From positions 2,271,248 through 2,335,247 of the forward strand of contig ONZQ02000001.1 in assembly GCA_900312665.1 (NCBI GenBank): DNA of 64,000 nucleotides, given 5' to 3'. A program made the position numbers and the translations under genes. Below the pieces are notes generated by a model. That model saw nothing but the letters and a program-made list of their open reading frames with translations. It was not told the DNA's origin and ran no database searches. Shown piece by piece: positions 10,785-23,634 of this stretch (position 1 is the first letter of the stretch; every line of letters starts with the position of its first letter). This stretch comes from Cephalotrichum gorgonifer. Taxonomy: Eukaryota > Ascomycota > Sordariomycetes > Microascales > Microascaceae.

Positions 10785-13700
10785 TGTATCGTATGGAGCG
10801 TGTACTGGCGAAATGTGTATTCGGAGGGGGGTTGAGGGCGGGCCGGAGACAGGTCAGCTCGTGCGTGACTGCACGGAGCCCAATTCACGATAGTGAATGG
10901 CGACTCTCGAGGCGGGGTTCGAGGCACTGGTATGGCGCTGGCGCCGTTACTACAAACGAGCAACAGCGTAATGCATGGCGTCTTGAGCTGAGCAGATGAG
11001 TAGTCTAGCTGCTACCCCGGAGTCCTCGACGTTGGACGGACAGCCCAAGAGTTTGGGCAAGTGCCGGTGGCGGCCCACCAGTCGAGCAAAGCCGGCCAGC
11101 GTGCCCCGGGAAGCCGAACGGACTACCAGCTCTTATGGGAGTGTTGTTGGCCGCAGCGGGAACCGCGGTTGTCGAGACTGGCGTCGGAAGACTGCAGGTT
11201 GTCGATATCCGCACCACGAATTGGGGAGGGGGGAGGTAGGGAAGGTGTTTGAGACAGGCTCCGAGCTGAGGGTGAGGACTAAGGATCGTAATAGTCTCTA
11301 ACGACGTGCTAGACCAAAGGCGACAGGAGTCAAAGGGTTTAGTCAGAAACCAGGAATGGGGTAACGACAGGGTGCCGAAAGCCTGCTGGAGCGTCACCAA
11401 AAGAGAAACGCATCAGTATAGGGCTTGTCTAGCACTAATACGGGTGCTCTTTGATCACCCGGCTCCCAGTGAGGATTGCAGACTCGGACATGGAATCGTG
11501 GTCGCGCACCAGACTTGAGTTAAAGGAATCGACGATCTCGGGGAATGGAAGGGATCAGGTGTGAATTGGAGGTACCCATTGCCGGCCTGGGTAAGACCAG
11601 CTGGGGACCTGGACCGTGTTTTCCTGTTGGTTTGGTGTGGTGCCTATGACTAACAGATCAAAGTATTCGCCTGTAGCAGCTCATGCCATAATTGGGTAGC
11701 ATCAGTTGCTGTGCAGGTACGGAGTACAAAGAATGGACAGCCCCATGGACCAGGCTCAACTGTGCCTGTTGACTCGCCAAACCCTTTTTTTGAGGGGGGG
11801 ATCAAGTGGGCACCTTAAAGCGGGGCCATAGAGCGTTTAGACCAATGAAAGCTGGATATTCCTGCAAGGAGGATTGAAACGGAGTGAATTCGCACGCGTT
11901 ACTGGGGTCCGGGTACTCGACAACAGTGCACTACATGTTACAAGTACGTACTTAGTACACTTAGTACTCCGTGCTCATACCTATGGGCCTAGCTATGCTA
12001 CGAGCATAGCCTATACCAGTCCGACATTGGAAGTTCAGAGTTCGGAGCCAGCCAGCTCTCGCCGGGCAATTGCTCCTCAATCTGGGTGGGATGGTCCTTT
12101 CGTGTCATAATTGTATGCAACACCGCTCCTTCCCTTCCCACGTTGCACGGTATGGCAAGTCTATGGGCAGTCGCTAAAAATCGACCCATGTTTGGGAGAT
12201 GGATCATGCATCTCGGAACTAGTAGCCATTTACGGAGTGAGTACTCGCCCTCGTTCGTACCCGTCAAACGTGCGACTAATCCGTCATCCTTCACTCCCCC
12301 CACCCACAGCTCTAGAGTTGAACACGAACACCAAGAAACGGCGGGGGATGGTCCCCAAGAGGCGGCGGATAAAGGTGTACAAGTAGATACGTCGTACCTA
12401 TACTATACCATTATTAATAGCCAGAGATGGCATTTGGTGTGTGTCTTCGCACTTCGCATTTTCGATGGCCCTTGGTCTCACTTTTCATAGGGCCAAGCAT
12501 ATCTCTCGCCTTCACCAACAGGGCCATGGCATCCGAAGAACATAAGGCACGAGTCCATCCTCCTAAGTACTCGTACTGCGTCATACGGTACAAGATGTAA
12601 CTAATAGTATGAGTTCATCCCACACCCGGACCCGCCTCATAATAGGTCCCCTCGTTTGTGGATGCACGGCGAGAGAAGGCCGAGACCATCGATTCCGACC
12701 GGTCCGTTGCACCTGCGGCGACAAGAACCACCTCTCACCGAACGTTAAAGTGATCCATATTTACTTTTTGGACGCTGTGGTCGTACTTGTAAACATCGAC
12801 CGTACGATTTCCTGTGCTCTTGAGGTTTCCTCTGCCCCGTCCGACAGGAATGGGCAACAATGGTTCTCCCCAGGAACCTGTGTCGAACATGCAGCTTTTA
12901 TTGTCTTACCACGCACACCGCGTCCACCCCCAAGACCACGCCACACTACACCCACCACCCCTCATCTGGGGCGAATTCCGCTGCCGCCTCGAGCATATAA
13001 GTACATGCATACAAGTAAGTATTTCGTCAGACGTGCGAGCAACGAGTCTTGAGAGACGAGGTCCCCCTAGTCTTATCGACTATTACTTTTGTCCCTTCTT
13101 GGCCCAGTGGTTTTGCCCCTGGGGAAGATCGCGGGGTTTTCTCCACACACACCGGCAGTTCTACTCCTAGTCGTACTCGTACTTACCAGTCGGTCGATAT
13201 GGGTACTTGTACATATATGCCGGTCTGGTGGGCGGGTTCCTCGCCATCATCTCCAAGCCTCCAACCGGTATGCTAATTTTATTGGCGTGGCTACATCGAA
13301 TCTTCTCAAACAGAGTTTCGAAGTTCAAAACGTAAGATAAGAGGAAGTCTGCGATGACGATACTCTGGAGAAGGAGGGGGGGCGATATCACCAACCAATA
13401 CTTGTGCCATGCCGTTCATGAAGGCTGCGGATCCTGACCTATGGCATTCAAACGGGTTGTCTCAGGTAATATGATCTACCGTCCATATAGCCGCCGCCTG
13501 GTCTTGTAGACTATTGTCTATTAACTACAAGTACGTCGTTGAAAACCCGAGAGGCCTACGGGACTGGACTACTTATAGCAGCACTGTTCGAGGCAGGGCC
13601 CTCCCTCTGGCGACTCCGGGGGACTTTTCTCTCTTAACCTTTCCCACTTCTTCTTCTTCTTCCTTTTCCTGCTGCATCTTCTTCTTTCTTTTTTGCTTTC

Positions 13701-16232
13701 CTTTTTCACTCGGGGAGGCACAAGTGTGTCCTCTCCGCCTTTCTCGGCTCATTCCAATATCATGAAGGCATCCCAATGGCTGGGGGAGCTGCGCCGCTCC
13801 CTACAACCATCTTCATGCGCCGCCGGTCAACGCCCGTCGATAGTGGTGCTACCCTCCCTCACCCCTCCCCCCGACCGCGCCCTCCTACCGCCTCTTTGCA
13901 TCTTCTATTTGCGTTCCGACTGACTTATCTCCCTCACCACCACCACCACCCACCACATAGCTATGCTAACTTAGAATATCCCACTTACTCATACCATGCA
14001 GGGATATGAATTCCCGGTCAGTACCTTGTCCGAATAGATATCTCATCGACACCCTCTCTCCAATATAAGACCCTTGGCAGCCACGATGTACAAGTAATGG
14101 GAAGTGCATGCAAGCCTCACATGAAGGTTGGCTTATGCAGGCATAGCCCGAATAGTTCCGGATAAGAGCGACGACAGCGGATCTCAGAGCATGCACCTTA
14201 GACGACCTGCATTCACTCGGTCTGCACCTTCCGGTCGTTTAGTCTTGGTTGATATTGAATTAGGACGACTTATCCCTTGTCCTGCTATGTACAGTGGCAA
14301 GCCCTCGGAGTACTTACTCTCTTTACTTTTTACATGCAACGCAACCACCCGCCGGCGTCCTGCCGACGCTCCGGCATCCCATGATCGAACGGCTCCTCGG
14401 GGCGCTCGAGAAGGCTATCTCCATTGGACTCGCACATTGATGGAGGTCCTTTCGTAAGTTCTCCCCGCATTCCGGAACACAAGGGACCCTTCCCCGTCTG
14501 CGACTCCCAGGGGCTCATTCGATGGGTGTATGACGGCAAGTGGCACTCAGGCCAATGGTTCCCATCCGGACCACGCGACCATCTCTACTAGCTCTTACCG
14601 GTCCCTCGCTTTACGCTAGGGCGGGCCTCGGTGTGGTATCCAACTGTTAACGGGGAAACTAGCGTGAAAGCGTCCCTGGTGGATTATCGGGCGCTATGTA
14701 CTGGTCTCAGTAACTTGACTCGGGTCCTCGCCCAGAATCTTACACTTGTCCCCTCCCTCCACAAGTCCCTTGTGGGCCCGATATTGTCAATCACATCTTC
14801 GTCATCCGCCGTCGTGCCGTACTTGAGACCTCATACCCGTGCACGGACTAACCGATCTGCGGGCGGCGTGGTCTCAATCTCAAGCGAAGTCCAGCTTCAG
14901 TCATGACGCCTTTCCATCCCCCCTTTGCCACCGCAAGCAAGGACACTCGGTGCGCAGATGAATGACAGATGGTTCCGCTAACAAACTCGGTACCGAGGCG
15001 GGAGGACACCCCAATGTCCCCCGGGGCGGTCGAAGTCTGACGATCCGGGCACGTCCTTTCACAAAGGCGATGGAGGGTGGAGCTCGGTTCGTTGCCGACC
15101 GCCCTTCCTCCAAGCCACCACCTTTCACCTGGGCAAGGAGACATAGATGCAGTTGAGCCAAAACGGATGTGGGAGGGGGGATATACGACTGGGAAGGGTG
15201 GGGGGATGCAGTCTAGTCACGCCTGGCCATGCATAAAGGGCTGTGCCGCTCGCAGCTAATCCTCACCCGCCTTACTCCCGTCGCAGAACCGGGCCAAACC
15301 ATCCGGGATGGAGGCATGTGATGACCAAGCTTGCAGCCACCACAAAGCAAGCCTTTCCCCCAACCTACCCCCCTTTTTTTTTTTTTTTTTTTTTTTTTGA
15401 AATCCACCGGATGCAGGCAATTTCGCCCTCTCTTTATTTTTTTACGATTACACCCAATACCTATAGTATTTTGATCTCGCAGTCTCGGGGAGGACCTACA
15501 TGCAGATAGCCTCCGGAGTATATCGACTGCGGCCACCTACTCTCCGCCACGACGAGTCCCTTTGCCTCCTATCGGCTTAGAAGGAAAAGGGGGCCTTTAA
15601 AGATAGGGTAGAGAGGAGTGTACGGCAGGGAGAGGGAACAGCTACGATGCTCTGACAGAGTATAACCTCCATCGGATCAGTAATAGGCGCAACCGATGTC
15701 GAGGCATCTTTCGTCTCCTTCCTGTGCGGGCGGCGCTTTATATGGCCCTAATATAAAAGGGCGATAATCCGACTGGTATGCATATTGTACTCATAAGCCG
15801 ACTGACTATCCTTTAGTGCCGCACGGTATTTACCACATGCGAGAGAGGAAGTCCGGGTAGTAAGGCTGCATCCATAACCAGCGGCGTCCACAACCTCCTC
15901 CTGGATCGGTCCGATACAAAGAGGACCGCGATAAACGCGTGAGTGGCACTGGTAGCATCACCGAATGGTTTCCGGGCGGGAATATTCTCTCACTCAGAGC
16001 CAAGCACACATGAATACCCGAGATGGATAAGGACAAACGCGTGGGCACGGGTACAGAAGTAGACCCCTTCTGACCCTCGTTAAATAGAGTTAGGGAAGTG
16101 AGGCTTTATTGGCCCTCCACCTTTCCTATGCTATGCTAGTCAAAGTTATACACCATACACTATGCGTGGCTATAATTAACGATGCTCCGTATGCATGCTC
16201 TCGTCTCTTGTACCGCCATGGACTTAGGCAAA
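10785..16232. other. long intergenic region without recognisable genes
   Basis: About 5.4 kb upstream of rim15 and downstream of the acyltransferase. The first kilobase probably holds the rim15 promoter and a long 5' UTR. I read the short frames on both strands and none resembles a protein. Near-palindromic GTACTNGTAC-like words occur around 11940-11975, 12565-12580 and 13160-13215, and there is a T25 tract at 15374-15398. There is no RIP-like AT-rich block and no transposase or reverse transcriptase remnant. Confidence 0.5.
15374..15398. repeat. poly-T tract (25 T)
   Basis: An uninterrupted run of 25 T, preceded by a short C run. No retroposon body or flanking target duplication is visible, so I record it only as a homopolymer. 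Confidence 0.9.
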
Positions 16233-17255
16233 TTACTGACTTGTCTGGCCCCTGATCCATTGCGCTTCACACTCATCCTTCATCCTGTCGAGCCAATCAC
16301 CCTTCTCAATCCACACCTTCTCCAGCCACTTCGCCAACTCGTCGTCTTGGGCCGGGAGGTCCTCCATCGGGAACCGGCGTACGTGGACGTAGAACCTGTA
16401 GCCTTGTTTCCGGGTAAGGCCGGGGAGGGACACGCTGTCCCACCAGGTAGGTGCCTCGAAAAACTTGCCGTGGTGCTGGTAGGCGATGGTCAGGTCGTAT
16501 ACGGCCTTCATGTGAGGCGCATGGCGCAGGCGCTGCACGGTGGTGACAAACCCCTTGTTCCTCGGGTAGAGCGCATGCTTGGGCTGAGGGCGATTGTTCT
16601 CCATGCACCAACGTTTCGACTCCTCGTACTTTTTCGGGGTGAACCGGGTTGCCTCACTGAAGCTGACGAGCCCTATATCTGAATTTAGTTGCTATCTTGG
16701 GCAGGGACGCCAATATTTCATACGAGCAGGTTCACGGAGGGGAAGTGGGCTAGACTAACATGTCGGCCACCGCCTCTTAACGATGCCGGAGAACACGCGA
16801 TCCATCTCGGCCTTGTCCTTCACCCAGTCCCTAGACACCAGGGGCATCCCCAGCGACCAGAATCCCCATCCGAGAAGTGGCACCCACAGTAGCTGGACTT
16901 TGGCGAAGTACCTGAGGCGGCTGATCATGCCCGAGCGGATGGCTACAGCCTGTATCATGTAGAAGTCGGACCAGCAGACGTGGTTCGCGATGACGAGCCC
17001 GGACTCCCCGTCGGGCACGGTGTCACCCGAGACCGATATCTCCGCGCCGTTGACGACCTCGAAGATGGCTTGGATCCACTTCCACTCGAACCTAACAACG
17101 GCGGAAGAGATGCCGTAGACGATATCCGGGGTCACAGGCACCAGGGGCAGGAGAGAGGTAAAGATGATGTCAGCGACGAGGAGAGATAGGAACCAGGGGA
17201 CGGCGATGATGATGCCCCGAATATGGGTTAAAACTGTCGTCATTGGGGTCGCCAT
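16233..17255 (-). CDS. LPLAT/PlsC-family acyltransferase (1-acylglycerophosphate acyltransferase-like membrane protein)
   Basis: A membrane-bound lysophospholipid acyltransferase of the AGPAT/lysocardiolipin acyltransferase type. It probably transfers an acyl chain from acyl-CoA to a lysophospholipid in the ER or mitochondria-associated membranes. Exons 17255-16760 and 16678-16233 give 313 residues. The catalytic NHxxxxD box appears as NHVCWSD. The second block is split by the intron and joins as FSEATRFTP, matching the EGTR-type substrate-binding motif of the family. An N-terminal hydrophobic segment follows MATPMTTVLTH. The frame continues upstream only with a GTG at 17294, so the ATG at 17255, in good context (ACCATGG), is preferred. 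The C-terminal part (YHHGKFF-like region) is typical of the Cst26/Psi1-like group, but the acyl specificity cannot be read from sequence. Confidence 0.86.
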
Positions 17256-19106
17256 GGTTGCAAAGCCTCCGGGGGTGGGGGAATATTTGTCCACTGGTCT
17301 GTATGGAGATGTGCGACGCTCCGCCGAGAATCCATATAACAGTCATGAAACTCGGCGAGGTATAGTTTCTCCGGAGAATTGGTGACTCCCGTCGCTGGCA
17401 CCTTCGCCCTCCAGCCCTACCTTCTCCTTTCCTAGTATGTAGTATGTAGACGGGCGGGGCGGGGTGTAAGTGAGAAGCGGCTTCCTCGAGTCAGCCCAAA
17501 TATTGCCGAGCAGAAATAGTAAGAGAAGGTACGATACGGCGTGGGGTGGGAGGTATGTTGATGACGGGCTACGACCGAACGGCCTAACGCCCGAATAAGA
17601 AACCCCTCGAACTCGGGGGGCGAAAAGCCAGACGGGCGGGCCCTCTAGGCCATGGATCGCTTAGAACCTGGAACGCTCAGACTCTGCTCGAGGTGCGGAC
17701 GACTTTGCGTGGACCACAGCCAACCAGGTTGAACCAACTACAGCCAGCCCGGAACCGGACTTCTGAACCTGTAACCTACTTGACCCTGGCTATCGGAGCC
17801 CACGGAGTAGACTGGTAAAACTAATTCGACCCCGCGATGAAACTACACGGGCTGGCTCCAGGTCGTCTAACCGTCCGTCTTGTTGACAGCTCCCTCCCTC
17901 GATCTCTACCGGAATATGGAGACCAACTTCACTCTCAAGGCGTCCATCGTCCACGAAGGAGATGCGGAGACGTATGGTTGATACTTCCGTGCAAGGCGCC
18001 TGGGTTTTACTGGGGTGGCCACAGGTATTGTCGGTTGGCAGAATGCATTCCCTTAGGCACGACGGATAGAACGATGCCGCGTATTTCAACGCAGATCTTG
18101 TGAAGCCGTTGGTGTACCATGTCGCTTTGTACACTATTAGGGGACAAGTCAACCTGGGACGGAGACGTCCAAATGCGGGAGCGGGGTGGAGTGGACCTTC
18201 CTGGGGCCGTGCGGCCCTGGGACCCCACCGAGGCTCAACCCTATGAGCCCACCACCACCTTCCATATGAAAGCGAGCTGACATCCGTTCTAGCTTGGAAC
18301 TTGTATGAGTACACCGGTAAGGTATTATCAGCCAAGCATGGAACCTTTCCAGACTTGAAGTCGTTTCTATCAGATAATACTCGAATCGTGCCAGTGAAGG
18401 TACTATCCCGGCCCAAGTCGACCGCTTCCCAACAACGCATGGTCAAATGGGCCCAATATGTCTCAGGGCGGAGGCTAAAGTTCCCCGCAGTTTACCATCA
18501 CCAGTTCAGCGCTACCTAAGCTATAGGCAACATGGAGTACTGCTCTCCCTATACGACTAAGGTACCTACCTACCTACCCCATAGTTATCGGGTGCTCATG
18601 CGGAGACGAATGTATCTTCTGAGGTTGATTCATACTATGTTTCATGTTTATTTCCCGGTCGGATCTATTTCTTGTCTTCTTCTTCTACCGATGACCCTGT
18701 CAACTTGATTTCTGTATCCCGGGCCATGGTCTCAAATACTCGAGAGTGTGGATAATTAAATACAACCAGAAGCGTGACCTACAAGTATTACTTGTAGAGC
18801 CTCTTTGTGTCTGCGCCGCGAAGTACTGGTACTTTTAAAACCACCTCCCTTCGCTGGCTCGCGTCTTACTTTGCCGCGAATTCCCCGATCGGCCCTTGCG
18901 GATTGAATCTTCCGGGCTCGTTCTTCCAGGCGCAGCTCACTCATCCCCTCGCTTTACTTCGCCCGCTTCGCCACTTGTAACTCTGTCCCGACGGACCCGT
19001 GGGAAATCAACCCTTCCTGCTAACCCTCATATAACTCGCTCCTCGAGCTCTTCCTCGACGACAACGTCGACGATAATAACGGCAACACAGAGAGTTGACA
19101 GAGTCA
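17256..19106. other. divergent intergenic region (acyltransferase / bZIP promoters)
   Basis: About 1.85 kb between two divergently transcribed genes, presumably containing both promoters and the bZIP 5' UTR. The 218-codon minus-strand frame at 17790-18446 is unlike any protein I recognise and is probably chance. A short CCTA repeat lies near 18561-18576. Confidence 0.5.
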
Positions 19107-20682
19107 ATGGCGTCCTCTAGGTCACCCGGCACCCTCGCGAGCGGATACGAGTATACAGCGCAAACCGCCCCACAAGGCGGGCCGATAAACCGTCCCGAAG
19201 ACCAAGGCCCACTGTCGTCTCTGAACATCGGCTTCCTCAAGACACTCAGCGACAAGAAGAAGACTCGAGGTACTACCGATTCTGTCCTTCTATGCCGGGT
19301 ATACCACTTACTAAGAGCCCCCGTAGACGGTGCCACACCGAAGAGGCGCGGCCCAAAACCGGACAGTAAACCAGCCCTGACCCGGCGACAAGAGCTCAAT
19401 CGGCAGGCTCAGCGGTACGATTGCGTCCTAGATCTTGTCCACCATGCAGCAGCTACCCAGCGCGCCATCCGAATTCAAACTGACACCGGCGGAGCAGGAC
19501 TCATCGGGAGAGAAAGGAGCTTTACATCAAGTCACTCGAGGACGAGGTGCTAAGGCTAAAGGAGACCTTCAGCAACGTATCTCAGGCCAGGGTGAAGCTC
19601 TCCGAGGAAAACAACCATCTTAAGGCGATACTGCGACAGAACGGCATCGCCTATGGAGGACTAGAGGAGTCTCCTAATAGCGCCGGTCTTGGTTACTCCT
19701 CTTCTGGTAGCGTATCCGGAACCAGTTACCTACCAGGGTCCCACAGTGCCTTCACCCCGCCACCGACATCGCAATCACTTGCGTCGTCCTTGTCCCCTTC
19801 TCTGCAGGTGCCCTTAAACGCCAACTCAAACCAAAGCCCAAGCCCGAGGCCGTCACCGGGCGGACAGCAGCTGCAGAATCCACCGAGACAGCGCCCCGAC
19901 GCCGGTCATGACAAGGATTATGAGCAGGCGGGCATTGACTTTGTCTTGACGTAAGAGAATCACCCCCCGAAGGTACTACCGCCTAGCAGAGACAGTTGAG
20001 ATTGTAAAGATCTCGTCTACACACCCGGTGTTGTTGTCCTCATCATGTTGCCCTCTGAGGCTTCACAAATAGCAAATACGAGCGCGCATGGGCTGCCGGG
20101 ATGATATGCAGAAGAAGACACAAGATTTGACCTTGCTAACAATGTCTGCACCTCGCGGCCTGTACAGTCTTGAGGACCCATGCATGTCCCACCTGTCATT
20201 CCTACTGGAGAGATCGGCACAGCCGGGGGGCGGGCCCTGCGGCCACGCACTCATGGCATCCTGCCCGCCCGAGCCGTTTCCCGAACTGAAGCCCGACATC
20301 CCCTTCGGCCACGCCCACGTTAACAGTGACCTGAACCCCAACCAGGGTACATGGGAGCTGAGTAAGGGTGACCTGATGACGCTTCTAGACCTTAGTAAGA
20401 AGCTGGACCTTGACGGGGAGGTCACCCCCGTGATAGCGTGGGGGATGGTCCTCGCCCACCCACGGTTCGACGAATTCAGGCCCGACGATTTTGGCAGGCT
20501 GGCGGAGGAGCTGAAGGGCAAGGTTCGCTGTTATGGGTAAGAATATACCGACCTTCCCGAAAGCGTATGTGCTAACCAGCTACCGTCGAAGCTTTGGCGC
20601 GGTTATGGAAGATTTCGAAGTGAGGGATGCTTTGGAGAACGTGTTCTCGACAAGGCTAGATAGTAGGATGACCAATTATTAG
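19107..20682 (+). CDS. Yap-like bZIP transcription factor
   Basis: A nuclear DNA-binding protein of 387 residues in five exons: 19107-19269, 19327-19414, 19498-19950, 20168-20536 and 20592-20682. The basic region is split by intron 2 and joins as NRQAQRTHRERKE (about residues 79-91), an AP-1/Yap-like NxxAQxxxRERK signature. It is followed by a heptad zipper (about 92-125). The middle is Ser/Pro/Gln-rich. The C-terminal third (from LEDPCMSHLSFLLER) carries Cys residues and a conserved helical tail, which suggests a family-specific regulatory domain, but redox control is only an inference. The frame is open upstream to a TTG at 19095; the ATG at 19107 is taken. For the last exon, the acceptor at 20591 is preferred over 20579, which lies too close to the branch point. 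No specific orthologue name is claimed. Confidence 0.85.
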
Positions 20683-21215
20683 ATATGGTCTCGATTCTTG
20701 TATATGATTTGTTCCGAGGGGGGGAGAGAGTGTGCTGTGATGCGATCAGTCCGGTCAGTCCAGCCAGATCTAGTGAATATTTCCGTTATAATACAATTAT
20801 TTTCTCCCCCCCTTTCTTTTGTATTCTTCTAATATCCTTTTCTGTTCTCACCTCTGACCTCCTCTCTTCCCTATCCATTTATCTCGGTCTTTTGTCTTTT
20901 GGTTTTCAGGCGAGATCTTCTGAGGTTTGGCTTCCTGCGCTGACTGGTTCCACCACGAAACGGGCTTGATGATTCAGCAGGAGTCGAAATGGCGGGACTT
21001 CATTCGCCACCAAGTGTCCATGACACCTGCCCCACACAAACCTCACCCCGCCATCCACACGAATTTTCAAATTCGCCGATTTTAACCAGTGTCGCCGAGA
21101 GACGAACCCCCTCGAAATCGGTACTATTTTCCCACCGCCTCTAGCAATCCCTGCCGAAGACGTGTCCAACCGCATAGCCGGCACCTTTTCCACGGATCGA
21201 AGCAAAACCACTAAA
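20683..21215. other. intergenic region bZIP to eIF3d
   Basis: About 530 nt between two genes on the same strand. It contains a pyrimidine-rich stretch near 20800-20900 and should carry the bZIP 3' UTR and the eIF3d promoter and leader. I see no gene or repeat in it. Confidence 0.5.
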
Positions 21216-23113
21216 ATGACGGTTAAGAGCCTCGTCGACATCGTCGACGCCTGCCCGCCCGATGATGGCTGGGGCTGCAGCGTCACCGACGACATCACCC
21301 TCAACGGAGTTCCCTACGCGCCCTTCTCGAAAGGCGACAAGCTTGGCCGCGTGGCGGACTGGTCATCGGAGAGCAAGGATCGCGATGGAAGGGGAGGCAG
21401 GAGCCAATACAACAGGAACTTCCGAGGTATGTCTCGTCCTGTGATTCTGCATATTTGGTTTTGTGGGAAGAGAAGGCCTATGATTGCTAACTTGCGCTCT
21501 GCTTTTTTAGACCAACAGGTCTATGGCGCCAACCATGCCGTGATCTTCAACGCCCCGCCCACCGAAGACGAGGGCAGCTTCTCCGTCGTTAGCAACGTCA
21601 GGGACAGCGGCAAGACCAGGTTCGGTCGAGGAGGCGTGTTCACCAGGGGCCGCGGCCAGCGCGGCGGCAGGGGCGACACGAGGGGCGGGCGAGGACAGTT
21701 CCAGCAGACCCGTGGCCGCGGCGGACAGTCCGGGGGCTATGGCGGCTACGACCGCGCTGGGAGGCCTACCGGCGGTAGCAGGGGCGGCCGCCGCTTCGGA
21801 TGGAGGGATTATGACAAGCCCGCTCGCAACAGGGATGCCAGCATCAACGTCAAGGCGGAGTGGTCGCTGTTGGAGGAGATCGACTTCACTAGGCTCTCGA
21901 AGCTCAACCTCGAGGCCGACAACGGGGAGGATGTCGGCAGCTATGGGTTCCTCTACCCCTACGACCGCTCGTACGAGAAGCCTCCTGTCAAGGGAGCGGA
22001 GAAGAGGCTCACTGCTCTCGATCGCGCGGCGTATAACGTCACTGCTTCGTCTGACCCCGTGATCCAAGAGCTTGCCGACAAGGACGAGGCGACCATCTTC
22101 ACTACCGACAGCGTTCTCGCGACCCTCATGACCGCCCCTCGCTCGGTATACCCCTGGGACATCGTCATCGTCCGCCAGGGCAACAAGATCTTCCTCGACA
22201 AGCGTGAGAATGCCGCACTCGACATGGTGTCGGTCAACGAGAACGCCGCCGACGCCCCCATGGACGCCTCCGAGGGCAACAAGGACACGATCAACCAGCC
22301 GGGCGCGCTCGCCGAGGAGGCGACGTACATCAACCACAACTTCGTCAACCAGGTCGTCACCGAGGGCGAGTCCGGCAAGGTGGACATGCCTAACGCGAAC
22401 CCCTTCTACAACCCCTCTGAGGACACCGACCCGCCTGCGAGCAAGGTCTACAAGTACAGGAAGTTCGACCTGTCGACGAACGAGGACAACCCGGTATTCC
22501 TCGTCGTCCGGGCGGAGATCGATGCAGTGCAGAGGAACGCCAGCGGAGAGGACCAGCTCGTCACTGTCAAGGCGCTAAACGAGTTCGACAGCAAGGCCGC
22601 GGGCAGCGGAGGCGCGCTCGACTGGCGGACTAAGCTCGTCAGCCACAGGGGTGCCGTGGTCGCGACGGAGATGAAGAACAACAGCTGCAAGCTCGCGAAG
22701 TGGACGACTCAGAGCATCCTCGCCAAGGCTGATATCATGAAGCTTGGGTAAGTCCTAGCGTCCTCGTATATAATCAACTATCAAGTAACCGGAATGCTAA
22801 CAATCATCCCCCCTTCCTCAGATTCGTCTCGAGAGCCAACCCCAAGGCCAACGATAAGCACGTCATCCTCGGTGTTGTGGGCTGGAAGCCTAAGGACTTC
22901 GCCACGCAGATGAACCTCTCTCTCGCCAACGGATGGGGTATCGTCCGCACCATCGCCGACATGGTCCTCCAGCAGGGCGGCGACAAGTACATCATCGTCA
23001 AGGACCCCAACAAGCCCATCCTTCGCCTGTACGAGATCCCGGCCGGCACCTTTGAGGAGGACGAGGATGAGGAGGAAGAGGAGGAGGAGGAGGCTGGTGA
23101 CGACGACGAGTAA
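21216..23113 (+). CDS. eif3d: eukaryotic translation initiation factor 3 subunit D
   Basis: eIF3d is a cytoplasmic subunit of the eIF3 complex that sits at the mRNA exit side of the 40S subunit. In animals it binds caps of selected mRNAs. Three exons, 21216-21426, 21511-22747 and 22822-23113, give 579 residues, the usual length. The N-terminus (MTVKSLVDIVDACPPDDGWG) and the YAPFSKGDKLGR-like segment are conserved. An RG/RGG-rich tract (about 109-167) follows; as a class such tracts are arginine-methyltransferase substrates. The globular core includes DKDEATIFTTDSVLATLM and WDIVIVRQGNK. The C-terminus (from GWKPKDFATQMNL) ends in a run of Glu/Asp. Both introns are GT..AG and phase-consistent. 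The preceding in-frame codons have no ATG. Confidence 0.97.
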
Positions 23114-23634
23114 GCGTGTGCTCGTGTGGTCCCTGTCTTTTTTTTGTCAAAATTAGTTCATAATGAACACCATCTGTTTCCTTTGTTGTCTGTCGTTTTT
23201 TTGGCTTTTCATCTAAAATGAAGTGATGACGGGATTTGGGGAAGGGCGGTCGGTGATGTGGTTGAAACAGGGGGTTCTTCTCATTGTACTGTTAGGACCG
23301 GGAGTCGGGTTGGGCTCTCTTAGATGATGGGAAATGGAATAGCGTCAGACGTTGCCTCTCTCATAACTTGTAGTGCTCCTTTAGAGATCCGGATACAGTG
23401 GGATATCAGGGGAAAGGGAGAGGAGGCCTGTACTAGGAGGTGTAAACGTGGTGTGTGGTCATTGGTATTTCATCTACCCGTCATGTAATAAACCTATCCC
23501 CCAAAACGCCATGCAAAGAGTTAACCCTGAACCGATTCCCCAATCTGACTTTTCCTTTCTTCCCGGGCATTAAAGCCTACTCCAAACAGCCGTCACCCCC
23601 TGTCTACGTGCGTATTCCGGAATACGTTCGCTTT
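23114..23634. other. convergent intergenic region
   Basis: About 520 nt between the stops of eIF3d (+) and pno1 (-), expected to hold both 3' UTRs. Nothing else is recognisable. Confidence 0.5.

Noticed and set aside
15374..15540. T25 tract as the tail of a retroposon
   Set aside because: No element body, internal Pol III promoter or target-site duplication could be seen around it.
17790..18446. 218-codon minus-strand frame in the acyltransferase/bZIP interval
   Set aside because: Unlike any protein I know, no splice context, no conserved block; probably chance, though not tested by search.
21507..22337. 276-codon minus-strand frame over eIF3d
   Set aside because: Antisense shadow produced by strong codon bias in eIF3d; no family resemblance.
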